DNA of 14,712 bases from Pseudomonadota bacterium. GTDB lineage: Bacteria > Pseudomonadota > Alphaproteobacteria > Rhizobiales > Hyphomicrobiaceae. Position 1 is the stretch's first letter. Each line of letters begins with the position of its first letter. The stretch lies in assembly GCA_003242645.1 (NCBI GenBank), contig QGVC01000049.1, forward strand, positions 1 to 14,712, read 5' to 3'. Position numbers and translations under genes: made by a program. Below the pieces are notes generated by a model, which was given only the letters and a program-made list of their open reading frames with translations, searched no databases and had not been told where the DNA came from. Below, piece by piece: positions 1-8,700 of this stretch.

Positions 1-2
1 AG

Positions 3-149
3 CAACGTCTTAAGGATCAGACGGCGGAAGCCCAGTCCCGGGGCATCTTCGGTGCACCGAGCTTCATCACGGAGGATGGCGAGCTGTTCTGGGGCGATGA
101 TCGGCTGGAGCAGGCGCTCGCCTGGGCCTCGGCCTCGCGCAAAAAATAG
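3..149 (+). CDS. 2-hydroxychromene-2-carboxylate isomerase-like protein, C-terminal end (partial)
   Basis: Only the last 48 codons are present; the gene begins before the window. In the third forward frame the protein reads through a GIFGAPSF motif, then GELFWGDDRL, and ends RKK with a TAG stop. The GxPSF turn followed by FWGxDRL is the typical C-terminus of the DsbA-fold, kappa-class GST-like family that includes HCCA isomerase of naphthalene degradation. That the protein truly acts on a chromene is not shown here: many alphaproteobacteria carry family members of unknown substrate that use glutathione. The active-site Ser region lies in the missing N-terminal part. The next gene on the same strand starts 65 bases downstream. 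Confidence 0.8.
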   Translation, partial: QRLKDQTAEAQSRGIFGAPSFITEDGELFWGDDRLEQALAWASASRKK

Positions 150-214
150 CCTTGCAGGAAAGCCGATCCCCTGTTTCTAAGATGATCTCTGTTCCGCGTA
201 TCGGGGGGATTCCA

Positions 215-460
215 GTGAGTATTGGTGTGTTGGCGAAAGGCTTAGCCGCAGGCGTAATCGCTCTTGGCATGTTTACGTTCCCAGCCTGGGCTAGCGATCC
301 TGAGGCATCTCAGTGCAAAGGCCTGACGCAAGAGGCTTGCACGGCCAAGGCCGAATGCAGCTGGGTTTCGGCAACGAAGCGGAAAGACGGCACGGAAGTA
401 AAAGCCTATTGCCGGGCCAAGCCAAAGAAGTCGGCTTCGGCGAGCCCTGCCTCCAAGTAA
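215..460 (+). CDS. Small secreted four-cysteine protein, unknown function
   Basis: I place the start at GTG 215 because a purine-rich GGGGGGA lies just upstream and because this start gives a clean signal peptide. The frame is open further upstream to ATG 152, and ATG 182 is another option. The 81-residue product has a short start, a hydrophobic stretch (about residues 4-24) and an AWA/S signal-peptidase site near residue 26. The mature part of about 55 residues holds four cysteines (34, 42, 48, 66) in a C-x7-C-x5-C-x17-C pattern with a CxGL motif, a CSW motif and a late AYCR motif, then a Lys/Ser/Ala-rich tail. Export to the periplasm and two disulfide bonds are inferred. I recall similar small CxGL...CxW...YCR proteins in Hyphomicrobiales but know no function for them. 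Confidence 0.7.
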   Translation: MSIGVLAKGLAAGVIALGMFTFPAWASDPEASQCKGLTQEACTAKAECSWVSATKRKDGTEVKAYCRAKPKKSASASPASK

Positions 461-514
461 GCTGAAAATCTGGCGCTCATTGCAACTTCGCGGCCGTCCG
501 CTGGCCCGGTAACG

Positions 515-1150
515 TCAATGGACGATTCGAGGCCAGCGGAAGAACGCGTCCAGCATGGAAACTGCGTTCTCCGGAACTGCGACGGCGGCCACGACTTGGT
601 TTGGGAAGGTAACCTGCGCGACGGCGTGGCCGCTCTCCGACCGATAAGCCGAGAACTGAGCCTTCTCGGCGGGTGCCGCGGCGGTCGGGGCAGGAGCGAC
701 CATGGCAATACCAAGCCCGATCATCCAGGGCATGGCGGCCACTTGCCAGTTTGCTGGGCGCAATTGGGTTGTTGCAGGGACCGGCAAGCCAACCGTCATG
801 GACGGGACCATCAGCTCCATGGCCTTCGTCCAAGCTTCGACCGGGTTGAACGGCCCGAGAACTTCTTTGGGCGTCAGCTTTGAGGCATCGAGCTGCGTGA
901 CCCAGCCCAGCCCAAGCCAATCGGGCTCAAACGGGCTGCACGCAGGCGGCTTGTACCAGGAGGTTGTAGGCGTCTGACTGCCCGGGTTGGCCTCTTGCCA
1001 TGGCGAGCCCGCAGCCGGTGAGAAGACCGCCTTACTCTGCTCGAAGCTACGCAGGATCGAAGTGAAGAACTGAGCGCTCGTTTCCATCCATTGGAGCGTT
1101 ACGTCGCTCCAGAACTTGGCCACCCCCAGGTAATCGTCAAAACGCAACAT
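515..1150 (-). CDS. Hypothetical Trp/Pro-rich protein with phasin-like N-terminus
   Basis: The product has 211 residues. A textbook ribosome site (GGAGGA at 1158-1163 on the minus strand, 7 bases from the ATG) supports the start. There is no signal peptide. Residues 1-45 form a likely amphipathic helix (FWSDVTLQWMETSAQFF), reminiscent of phasin and PHA-granule proteins. Residues 46-135 are rich in Pro and Trp and low in predicted structure. Residues 136-157 are hydrophobic (PWMIGLGIAMVAPAP), possibly a membrane or granule anchor. The C-terminal 45 residues look like a small beta-rich unit ending in an amphipathic helix. About ten tryptophans in 211 residues is unusual. It follows the two membrane-protein genes with a gap of 71 bases and may be transcribed separately. 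I do not recognise the family; a link to storage granules is speculation. Confidence 0.65.
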   Translation of the reverse strand: MLRFDDYLGVAKFWSDVTLQWMETSAQFFTSILRSFEQSKAVFSPAAGSPWQEANPGSQTPTTSWYKPPACSPFEPDWLGLGWVTQLDASKLTPKEVLGPFNPVEAWTKAMELMVPSMTVGLPVPATTQLRPANWQVAAMPWMIGLGIAMVAPAPTAAAPAEKAQFSAYRSESGHAVAQVTFPNQVVAAVAVPENAVSMLDAFFRWPRIVH

Positions 1151-1221
1151 CGCGATGTCCTCCGCGTGGCCAGCAGCTTAGCCGGATAGCACCATAACGC
1201 CTTTTCGGCACCGCAACAATC

Positions 1222-1680
1222 CTATTGCGTCGCAACATCGCGTGTGGCTGCTCGTTTTCGCCACCCTCTCTGATCTGCCTTCCGGCCCGAGAGGAACCAG
1301 TACACGGCACCACCAACGATGCCCGCGACGGAAAATGCGACCAGAGGATACAGCGTGACCTTCACGGGTTGAACGGCTCCGGTGCCGGAGAGTTGTGCCA
1401 GGAACCCAAGCGCCGCGATGCCGATCCCGACGCAAACGTAGTAAAGCGAACTTTTCAGGCCGCGCCGTTCAGCAATACCAATCATGATGGCTGCGAACGG
1501 AGCTGCAAAGATCGCCGTGTGCAGGCTGGCAAGCAGGAGCCAAATGCCGGCTGCCGTCAGACGATCTATCCCAGCGCTCAAAAGCTCGTGCGGAGGCAGA
1601 ACGAACGAGACCTCGATAATGGCCGCAGCGACACACGCGACGAGGTAGCCGCCGAGGCAGCGCAGGACCGCTGCAACCAT
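1222..1680 (-). CDS. Four-helix inner-membrane protein, unknown function (paralogue 1)
   Basis: The product has 152 residues with four hydrophobic segments at roughly 4-26, 43-68, 78-97 and 110-131, and a basic, polar C-terminal tail (RKADQRGWRKR). It is clearly related to the next gene upstream (1716-2144): both share an S-x-x-YY motif at the start of helix 3, a FLAQ motif at its end and a GG-x-VYW-x-L-x-GR-x-A motif at the end of helix 4. The gap to that gene is 35 bases, so the two are probably one transcript, perhaps with rlmN. The ribosome site is weak. I know of no function for this family. The positive-inside pattern suggests a cytoplasmic C-terminus. Confidence 0.7.
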   Translation of the reverse strand: MVAAVLRCLGGYLVACVAAAIIEVSFVLPPHELLSAGIDRLTAAGIWLLLASLHTAIFAAPFAAIMIGIAERRGLKSSLYYVCVGIGIAALGFLAQLSGTGAVQPVKVTLYPLVAFSVAGIVGGAVYWFLSGRKADQRGWRKRAATRDVATQ

Positions 1681-1715
1681 CTTTCAAGACCCCGTGCAAT
1701 CGGTTGAGAAGTTAT

Positions 1716-2144
1716 TTACGCGCGCCGCCCGGCGAGCAGCCAGTAAACGAATCCCCCTGCAAATCCCGCCGTCGCGAAAACTTGCCAGACGGCTGGGCTC
1801 GGCCACGCCATACCCGCGGTCCCAACCTGCGCCAGGAATGGCATAGCCACGAGCCCCAGGCCGCCGCCGAGAATGTAGTACACTGCCGATCGGATGCGGG
1901 CCACCTCGCCTATCACGACGACGAGGAACGCCGGCAGGATAGTCAGCCCCGAGGCCAGTATGGCGCCCTGCGTGAGAAGATCGAAGAAGGCCAGCACCGT
2001 ATCGGGTTCATCCATCGGAGCATCGTGAAATGCGTGGGTGATCCGCTCTAGGCCGAGTGTTACGAGCACGAAAAGGGAGATCAGGCCCGAAATGATGAAC
2101 GCGATCGGGACCACGACAATCCGCCAAATCGTGGGCCAGACCAT
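1716..2144 (-). CDS. Four-helix inner-membrane protein, unknown function (paralogue 2)
   Basis: The product has 142 residues with hydrophobic segments at about 8-31, 56-80, 87-107 and 118-138, ending in GRRA. An acidic loop (DAPMDEPD, residues 41-48) joins helices 1 and 2. The second half matches the neighbouring gene at 1222-1680, pointing to tandem duplication and divergence. The ATG lies only 6 bases after the rlmN stop, and the likely ribosome site (GGGAG) falls inside the last codons of rlmN, so translation is probably coupled to rlmN. The function is unknown. The close linkage to rlmN may reflect convenience of transcription rather than a shared job. Confidence 0.75.
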   Translation of the reverse strand: MVWPTIWRIVVVPIAFIISGLISLFVLVTLGLERITHAFHDAPMDEPDTVLAFFDLLTQGAILASGLTILPAFLVVVIGEVARIRSAVYYILGGGLGLVAMPFLAQVGTAGMAWPSPAVWQVFATAGFAGGFVYWLLAGRRA

Positions 2145-2150
2145 CTTCGT

Positions 2151-3392
2151 TCAGCTCCCAACCGCCGCGTTCGTGCAGAGGGCGCTCGCTCTAAGTCGGG
2201 TAGTCTCCGACTTGAGCTGCCCACAGGCGGCGAGGATGTCACGGCCTCGCGGAGTACGGACGGGGCTCGCATAGCCCGCACGATTGACGACTTCCGCAAA
2301 GCGCTCGATCTGCTCCCAATCCGAGCACTCGTACTTGGTGCCGGGCCAGGGATTGAACGGGATCAGGTTGATCTTCGCAGGAATGCCGCGCAGCAGCTTC
2401 ACCAGCTCCTTGGCATCAGCCAGCGAGTCGTTGACACCCTTCAGCATCACGTACTCGAAAGTGATGCGCTTGGCATTGGAGAGGCCCGGGTAAGCCCGGC
2501 AGGCCGCCATCAGCTCGGCAATCGGGTACTTGCGGTTGATAGGCACCAGCTCGTTCCGCAAGTCGTCGCGCGTGGCGTGCAGCGAAATGGCGAGCATGGT
2601 GCCGCTCTCGGCGCCCCAGCGGGGGATTTCTGGCGCCACGCCGGAGGTCGACAACGTTATGCGCCGCTTGGATATGGAGAGCCCTTCGCCGTCCGCGGCG
2701 ATCTCCATGGCCGCTTTCACATTCTCGAAATTGTAAAGCGGCTCGCCCATGCCCATGAGGACGATGTTGGTGATCTTGCGCTCGGTGCTGGGCAGCAGCC
2801 GTCCGTCGCCCGGTGGCTCAGCGCCGGGCCAGTCGCCGATCCGGTCGCGGGCCAGCATGATCTGGCCGACGATCTCCTGAACCTCGAGATTGCGCACGAG
2901 CGGCTGCGTACCCGTATAGCAGAACGAGCAATTCAGCGTGCAGCCGACTTGGCTCGAAATGCAAAGCGTGCCGCGGTCGATCTCGGGGATGTAGACCGTC
3001 TCGATCTCCGGAGGTGATGCCTCCCGGCCCCGTCTCGGCAGCCGCAACAGCCATTTGCGCGTGCCGTCAACCGAGACCTGCTCTCTCACGATCTCCGGCC
3101 GGGCCAGCGTATAAGCCGCGTCGAGCCGCGCCCGCAGGTCCTTCGAGATGTCGGTCATTTGATCGAAGGACGTCGCACCCCGGACGTAAATCCAGCTCCA
3201 GAGCTGGGATATGCGCATGCGCAGCTGCTTGGGCGGCACCCCGAGCTCGGACAGCACTTGGCCAAGCTCCGCCCGCCCCAAGCCGATGAGGGACGGCCGG
3301 GTGTCCTCCACTTTAGGGGAGGGGCTCTGGCGGGCAGTATTGTCGAGCAACAAAACCATTCGCTGACCTGTCCGGGACTCGAGAGCTGACAT
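2151..3392 (-). CDS. rlmN: Dual-specificity rRNA/tRNA adenine-C2 methyltransferase RlmN (radical SAM)
   Basis: RlmN methylates C2 of adenosine 2503 in 23S rRNA and of adenosine 37 in some tRNAs, using two SAM molecules and a 4Fe-4S cluster. The 413-residue product carries the cluster motif C151-x3-C155-x2-C158 followed by YTGTQ. It also has the methyl-carrying cysteine pair expected for the family: C144 (seven residues before the cluster, matching E. coli C118) and C390 in an AACGQL motif (matching C355). GMGEPL at 214-219 and SLHA at 270-273 are further radical-SAM landmarks. The length is typical of alphaproteobacterial RlmN. The ATG at 3392 has only a weak ribosome site; ATG 3359 (residue 12) is a possible alternative. 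The gene is divergent from the 3490 gene and heads a likely operon with the two membrane proteins. Confidence 0.95.
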   Translation of the reverse strand: MSALESRTGQRMVLLLDNTARQSPSPKVEDTRPSLIGLGRAELGQVLSELGVPPKQLRMRISQLWSWIYVRGATSFDQMTDISKDLRARLDAAYTLARPEIVREQVSVDGTRKWLLRLPRRGREASPPEIETVYIPEIDRGTLCISSQVGCTLNCSFCYTGTQPLVRNLEVQEIVGQIMLARDRIGDWPGAEPPGDGRLLPSTERKITNIVLMGMGEPLYNFENVKAAMEIAADGEGLSISKRRITLSTSGVAPEIPRWGAESGTMLAISLHATRDDLRNELVPINRKYPIAELMAACRAYPGLSNAKRITFEYVMLKGVNDSLADAKELVKLLRGIPAKINLIPFNPWPGTKYECSDWEQIERFAEVVNRAGYASPVRTPRGRDILAACGQLKSETTRLRASALCTNAAVGS

Positions 3393-3489
3393 TTAGTCCC
3401 GAACGCGTGGAAGGCAAAGCCTTTGACAGTGCGCCGCCCCGTCGCCGGTACTATTTCTCATAATTCGTCGTTGAAACTTGAGCGCGCCT

Positions 3490-4113
3490 ATGCCTCTCCA
3501 GAACCGCGTGACGCCCGAGGGAGAGATCATCGCGACGTCTGCGCGCGGGACCATGATGGGCAACAGGGGCGGCTGTCTCCACCGGCCGGACAAGACTCTC
3601 GGAAGCCGCCGCTGGGTGACACGTCAGTGGATCTGCTGCGAGCTGCAGTTCCGCGGCCGGCATCGGGAGGTGATGGCGCCGGGGCGGTATACCGAGCTGT
3701 TCTTTCTGGATGAGGCCACGGCGCTCGCGGCGGGGCACAGGCCATGCTTCGAATGCCGGCGGGCTGAAGCACTCGTCTTTGCGACCTTGTGGGCGCAAGC
3801 CGAGGGTCGAACCGGGCGGGTTACGGCGGATCACATGGACAGGATCCTGCATGAGGAAAGGCTCGGCCCGGGAGGGGGTAAGCGCACATATCAATGGCCC
3901 ATTGGGGATCTGCCGATGGGTACCATTGCGAGGCTCAATGGTCGGCCCCATCTCGTGACAGGGAGGAGCCTTCGGCCTTGGACGCCGGAAGGCTATTTGG
4001 ACGCCATCCAGATCAATCCCGACACGCTTGTCGATGTTTTGACGCCGCCGAGCGTCGTTGCGCTCTTCCGGCTCGGGTTGCGGCCGCGCTTGCATCCCAC
4101 CGCTGGACGCTGA
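3490..4113 (+). CDS. Conserved alphaproteobacterial protein with Ada-like zinc-motif segment
   Basis: I place the start at ATG 3490, giving 207 residues; a TTG at 3478 would add four. There is no signal peptide or membrane segment. The stretch FFLDEATALAAGHRPCFECR (residues 71-90) looks much like the zinc-binding domain of the DNA-repair protein Ada, where a run of the form FF-x-x-x-x-x-A-x-x-AG-[FY]-RPC-x-x-C supplies two zinc ligands. Here these would be C86 and C89. The adjacent cysteines C49-C50, in a WICC motif, are candidates for the other two ligands, although Ada uses C-x3-C. The rest (MGNRGG near 23-28, a VTADHMDRIL helix, WPIGDLPMG, RPWTPEGY) is not part of any Ada enzyme I know. 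I recall this as a widespread uncharacterised protein. Metal binding is inferred; the function is unknown. Confidence 0.75.
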   Translation: MPLQNRVTPEGEIIATSARGTMMGNRGGCLHRPDKTLGSRRWVTRQWICCELQFRGRHREVMAPGRYTELFFLDEATALAAGHRPCFECRRAEALVFATLWAQAEGRTGRVTADHMDRILHEERLGPGGGKRTYQWPIGDLPMGTIARLNGRPHLVTGRSLRPWTPEGYLDAIQINPDTLVDVLTPPSVVALFRLGLRPRLHPTAGR

Positions 4114-4216
4114 GGAGAGACTCGCACCAGCGCCGATTAGCCTGCGGGGGGGGCGACTTCTGGCAGGATCAAGCCAGTTGTGATACCTCGGCGCCTGATT
4201 TCCTGCGCTGCAGCAC

Positions 4217-6055
<1,839 letters not shown>

Positions 6056-6071
6056 GTGGGAGACAGATGCG

Positions 6072-7397
6072 GTGACGGGGCTTTGCCCAGCCAGCAGGAT
6101 TTCATGGCCAGAGGGGTTTCAGGTCACCACGGAGCACGAGCTAGCGGCAGCCTTTCCCGAGACCTGTGAAGGTCATCTTTTCATCACCGGCCGTGCAGGG
6201 ACTGGCAAATCCACGCTGCTGCGCTGCCTGCGGGAAATCATCGCAGATCAGGGCATCGTGCTCGCGCCCACCGGGCTTGCCGCCATCAATGTCGGTGGCC
6301 AGACCATCCATTCCTTTTTCGGCTTTCCTCCCCGTCTGATCGGGCCAGACGACATCCGCCGCAGCCGCAACGCCCGCATCATGCGGCAGCTCAAGTTCCT
6401 CATCATCGACGAAGTGTCGATGGTTCGCTCCGATCTGATGTGGGCGATCGACCAGGCGCTGCGCGTCAATCGAGGACGGCCCCGTGAGCCTTTCGGCGGT
6501 GTGCGCCTCTTGCTGTTCGGCGACCTTCACCAGCTCCCGCCCGTCGTTCAGGAAGCGGCTGAGGCGGAACACCTCGAAGCTCGTTTCGGCGGACCGTTCT
6601 TCTTTGACGTGCCCACGCTGCAGGACGGCGCCGGCACAGCGTACCTCGAGCTCAAGCACGTGTTCCGCCAGGATGACGCTGATCTCGTGAGCGTGCTAGA
6701 CCGGATACGGGAGGGCGAGGCCGGCCCGGATGATCTGGAACTTCTTAACAGCCGTGTACGTCCTATCCGCAATCTTGCTGAGGGCGATGCCTTCGTCATC
6801 CTGACGCCCACGAATGCCGCGGCCAATCGGATCAACGCGGCTTATTTGGAAGCTCTTCCGGGTCAGGCTTATGCCTACGAAGCCAGCCTGACCGGTGACT
6901 TCAGCGACGCTGCCCAACCGACGGATAGCATTCTTCTGCTCAAGCCTGGGGCAAAGGTCATTCTGCTGCGGAATGATCCGGACCGGCGCTGGGTCAACGG
7001 CACGATTGCCCGCATCAGCCGGCTCAGCGAGAGCCAGGTGTGGGTGGAGATCGACGGCAAGGAGCACGAGGTCGAGCCTGTCGCTTGGGAGAACCGGCGT
7101 TATGCCTACGACCAGGCGGCAGAGAAGATCGTCGAAACGGTTGCTGGCACCTTCAAGCAGTTTCCGTTGCGGCTGGCTTGGGCCCTCACCATCCACAAGA
7201 GCCAAGGGCTGACTTTGGATCGGGTCTACATAGACCTGGGGCGAGGTACGTTCGCCCACGGGCAGGCCTACGTGGCCATCTCGCGGTGCAGATCTCTGGA
7301 CGGCCTTGCGTTTGCCCGGCCGCTAAGGCCGCAAGACGTGCTCTTCGACCCGGCAACCCTGCGCTATCGCGAGCTTTTTCCGGCACTCGCCGCTTGA
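6072..7397 (+). CDS. Pif1/RecD-like superfamily 1B DNA helicase
   Basis: The product is a 441-residue ATP-dependent helicase. Visible motifs are Walker A GRAGTGKST (40-48), motif Ia APTGLAA (65-71), Walker B IIDEVSM (111-117), motif III GDLHQLPPV (150-158), a motif IV-like ILTPTN (243-248), and the UvrD-like C-terminal pair ALTIHKSQGLTLD (371-383) and VAISR (401-405). The order and spacing are those of the Pif1 branch, which unwinds 5' to 3' and resolves G-quadruplexes or stalled forks in the members that have been studied. It is compact, with no extra N- or C-terminal domain. The GTG start at 6072 is supported by GGGAG about 9 bases upstream. It lies 16 bases behind typA and is probably cotranscribed with it. 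Its exact substrate is not known. Confidence 0.85.
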   Translation: MTGLCPASRISWPEGFQVTTEHELAAAFPETCEGHLFITGRAGTGKSTLLRCLREIIADQGIVLAPTGLAAINVGGQTIHSFFGFPPRLIGPDDIRRSRNARIMRQLKFLIIDEVSMVRSDLMWAIDQALRVNRGRPREPFGGVRLLLFGDLHQLPPVVQEAAEAEHLEARFGGPFFFDVPTLQDGAGTAYLELKHVFRQDDADLVSVLDRIREGEAGPDDLELLNSRVRPIRNLAEGDAFVILTPTNAAANRINAAYLEALPGQAYAYEASLTGDFSDAAQPTDSILLLKPGAKVILLRNDPDRRWVNGTIARISRLSESQVWVEIDGKEHEVEPVAWENRRYAYDQAAEKIVETVAGTFKQFPLRLAWALTIHKSQGLTLDRVYIDLGRGTFAHGQAYVAISRCRSLDGLAFARPLRPQDVLFDPATLRYRELFPALAA

Positions 7398-7443
7398 TTT
7401 TCTGACGTCCTACAGTTCGAGGTGCGACAGTTTGTTCATTTTC

Positions 7444-7474
7444 GCGATGCACAATGAATGTTGCATCGCACAAT
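7444..7474. promoter_or_regulatory. Inverted repeat upstream of the phasin gene, candidate PhaR operator
   Basis: GCGATGCA (7444-7451) and TGCATCGC (7462-7469) form a perfect 8-bp inverted repeat around 10 bases. GCACAAT occurs twice, at 7449-7455 and 7468-7474. The right arm contains TGC-ATC-GCA (7462-7470), which fits the TGC-N3-GCA core reported for the PHA regulator PhaR in Paracoccus. PhaR represses phasin genes until granules form. The site lies about 100 bases upstream of the phasin ATG. Binding by PhaR is inferred from the core and the gene context only. Confidence 0.4.
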
Positions 7475-7571
7475 AGAACGTATTAGGTAGGGAGCAGTCG
7501 GATTTGGCGGAGCGATTCCCCACCTCCGCTGACATTGGTCACAACCCCTCGAGGCTCCTTAGGAGACGGTC

Positions 7572-8027
7572 ATGAACGAGCAGTTCACGCAGCAGGCACA
7601 AGAAGCATTCAACGCGGCCAAAGAGGCTCGCATCCCGGAAAACGTACAGGCCATGGCCGCGGAGAGCGTCGCCAAGGGCCGCGAGACCTACCAGAAGCTC
7701 AATGCCGCGGCAAAGGACAGCCTCAAGGCGTTCGAGGAAGTGATCACGACCGCTCAGGCCGGCGCGCGTGCCATCAGCGAGAAGGTCTTGAACAACACCG
7801 CGGCAAATGCCGAGGCCGCGTTCGACGCAGCTCAGGCCATTGCCCGCGCTCGCACGCTGCCGGAGGCCATCCGCCTGCAGACGGATTTCCTGCAGAAGCA
7901 GTTCACCGTCGCGAGCGCCCAGACCAAGGAGCTTTTCGAGCTTTCGACGAAAGTCGCTCAGCAAACGCTGGAGAGCATCAGCTCGGCGGCAAATCGTACG
8001 AGCGCGAGCTTCAAGTTCAATTCGTGA
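7572..8027 (+). CDS. Phasin (PHA granule-associated protein)
   Basis: The product has 151 residues, is rich in Ala, Glu and Lys, has no Cys or Trp, and is predicted to be almost fully helical. The layout is that of alphaproteobacterial phasins: a QEAFNAAKEARIPE start, the central helices around KLNAAAKDSLKAFEEV, and a C-terminal segment of the form LPEAIRLQTDFLQKQFTVASAQTKELFEL in pattern, ending in a short Ser-rich tail. Phasins coat polyhydroxyalkanoate granules and control their number and size. The ATG is set by AGGAG (7561-7565) at a 6-base spacing. The gene stands alone, with a long upstream region holding an inverted repeat and a strong hairpin just downstream, which fits a highly expressed single-gene transcript. 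Confidence 0.9.
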   Translation: MNEQFTQQAQEAFNAAKEARIPENVQAMAAESVAKGRETYQKLNAAAKDSLKAFEEVITTAQAGARAISEKVLNNTAANAEAAFDAAQAIARARTLPEAIRLQTDFLQKQFTVASAQTKELFELSTKVAQQTLESISSAANRTSASFKFNS

Positions 8028-8050
8028 GCTCTTCTTGGTGACGACAATCC

Positions 8051-8086
8051 TGCGAGGGTCCGAAAGGCTGTCTTCGGACCCTCGCA
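8051..8086 (+). terminator. Strong hairpin after the phasin gene
   Basis: TGCGAGGGTCCGAA (8051-8064) pairs perfectly with TTCGGACCCTCGCA (8073-8086) around an 8-base loop. It sits 23 bases after the phasin stop. There is no T-run behind it, so it may act as an RNA-stabilising 3' structure or a terminator that does not need the U tract, rather than a classical intrinsic terminator. Confidence 0.6.
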
Positions 8087-8131
8087 CCTGTGACTTGTGA
8101 ACGCGGGCGGAACGAAGCCGCGACAACAACG

Positions 8132-8161
8132 TTGAAATACATTTTCTGCCGCGCTTTATAG
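8132..8161 (+). promoter_or_regulatory. Candidate sigma-70 promoter of the GNAT gene
   Basis: TTGAAA (8132-8137) and TTATAG (8156-8161), or TTTATA one base earlier, are spaced 17-18 bases apart. The -10 element ends only 7 bases before the ATG at 8169, so the predicted transcript would begin at or next to the start codon. No ribosome site is seen upstream of the ATG. This is a prediction from sequence alone. Confidence 0.45.
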
Positions 8162-8168
8162 TGGACTC

Positions 8169-8678
8169 ATGTTGGGGTCCAGCTCAAAAGTTCGAGTAAG
8201 GCGCGGCAGGCCATCCGATGCGGAAGCATTGGCAAAGGTCTTTCGCGAGTCCTGGCAACTCGCATACCGGGGCATCATCCCGCATCTTCATCTCGAATGC
8301 ATGATCCGCCGCCGCGGTCCGGAATGGTGGGCCAGTGCCGTGCGCTCGGGTGACAATATCCTCGTGCTCGAAGTCAATGGCGAAGTTGCTGGTTACGCCA
8401 CGTGGGGTTCGGCGCGCGGCCGCAGCTCTTATCAGGGCGAAATTTACGAGCTCTACCTCGCCCCCGTTTATCAGGGCCTCGGGTTTGGCGAGCTTCTCTT
8501 CGAAGCCTGTCGCAGCGCCATGGATGAGCGCAGGATCAAAGGCCTGATCTGCTGGGCTTTAGCCGAAAACACCCCGGCCATCGACTTCTATTGGCGGCGT
8601 GGCGGCCGGCCGATCGCCAGAGCCTACGATCGGATCGGGGGCGTCAAGCTCGAAAAAATCGCGTTCGCATGGAACTGA
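8169..8678 (+). CDS. GNAT-family N-acetyltransferase
   Basis: The product has 169 residues and a single GNAT domain, which transfers acetyl from acetyl-CoA to an amine. The acetyl-CoA-binding motif A is clear: strand YELYLAPVYQ followed by QGLGFG (102-107) and helix ELLFEACRSAM. The AENTPAIDFYWRRGG segment (132-146) is the usual motif B region with the conserved Tyr. The N-terminal part (SDAEALAKVFRESWQLAYRGIIP) resembles members often annotated as acetylating small molecules or ribosomal-protein N-termini, but the substrate cannot be told. ATG 8169 has no ribosome site; transcription may start right there. It lies upstream of dapB on the same strand with 160 bases between them. Confidence 0.88.
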   Translation: MLGSSSKVRVRRGRPSDAEALAKVFRESWQLAYRGIIPHLHLECMIRRRGPEWWASAVRSGDNILVLEVNGEVAGYATWGSARGRSSYQGEIYELYLAPVYQGLGFGELLFEACRSAMDERRIKGLICWALAENTPAIDFYWRRGGRPIARAYDRIGGVKLEKIAFAWN

Positions 8679-8700
8679 GCCGGCGTTTGGCTGGCCGGGG

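Noticed and set aside
1143..1242. CGCAACATCGCG occurring at 1143-1154 and 1231-1242
   Set aside because: One copy spans a start codon and the other codes the end of the membrane-protein gene; a 12-base repeat of this composition can arise by chance.
3423..3454. TTGACA and TACTAT as a promoter for the 3490 gene
   Set aside because: The spacer is 20 bases, too long for a normal sigma-70 promoter, and no better -10 is seen at 17.
7539..8129. 196-codon minus-strand frame opposite the phasin gene
   Set aside because: Leu/Arg-rich mirror of the Ala/Glu/Lys-rich phasin, no ribosome site, and it runs through the phasin hairpin.
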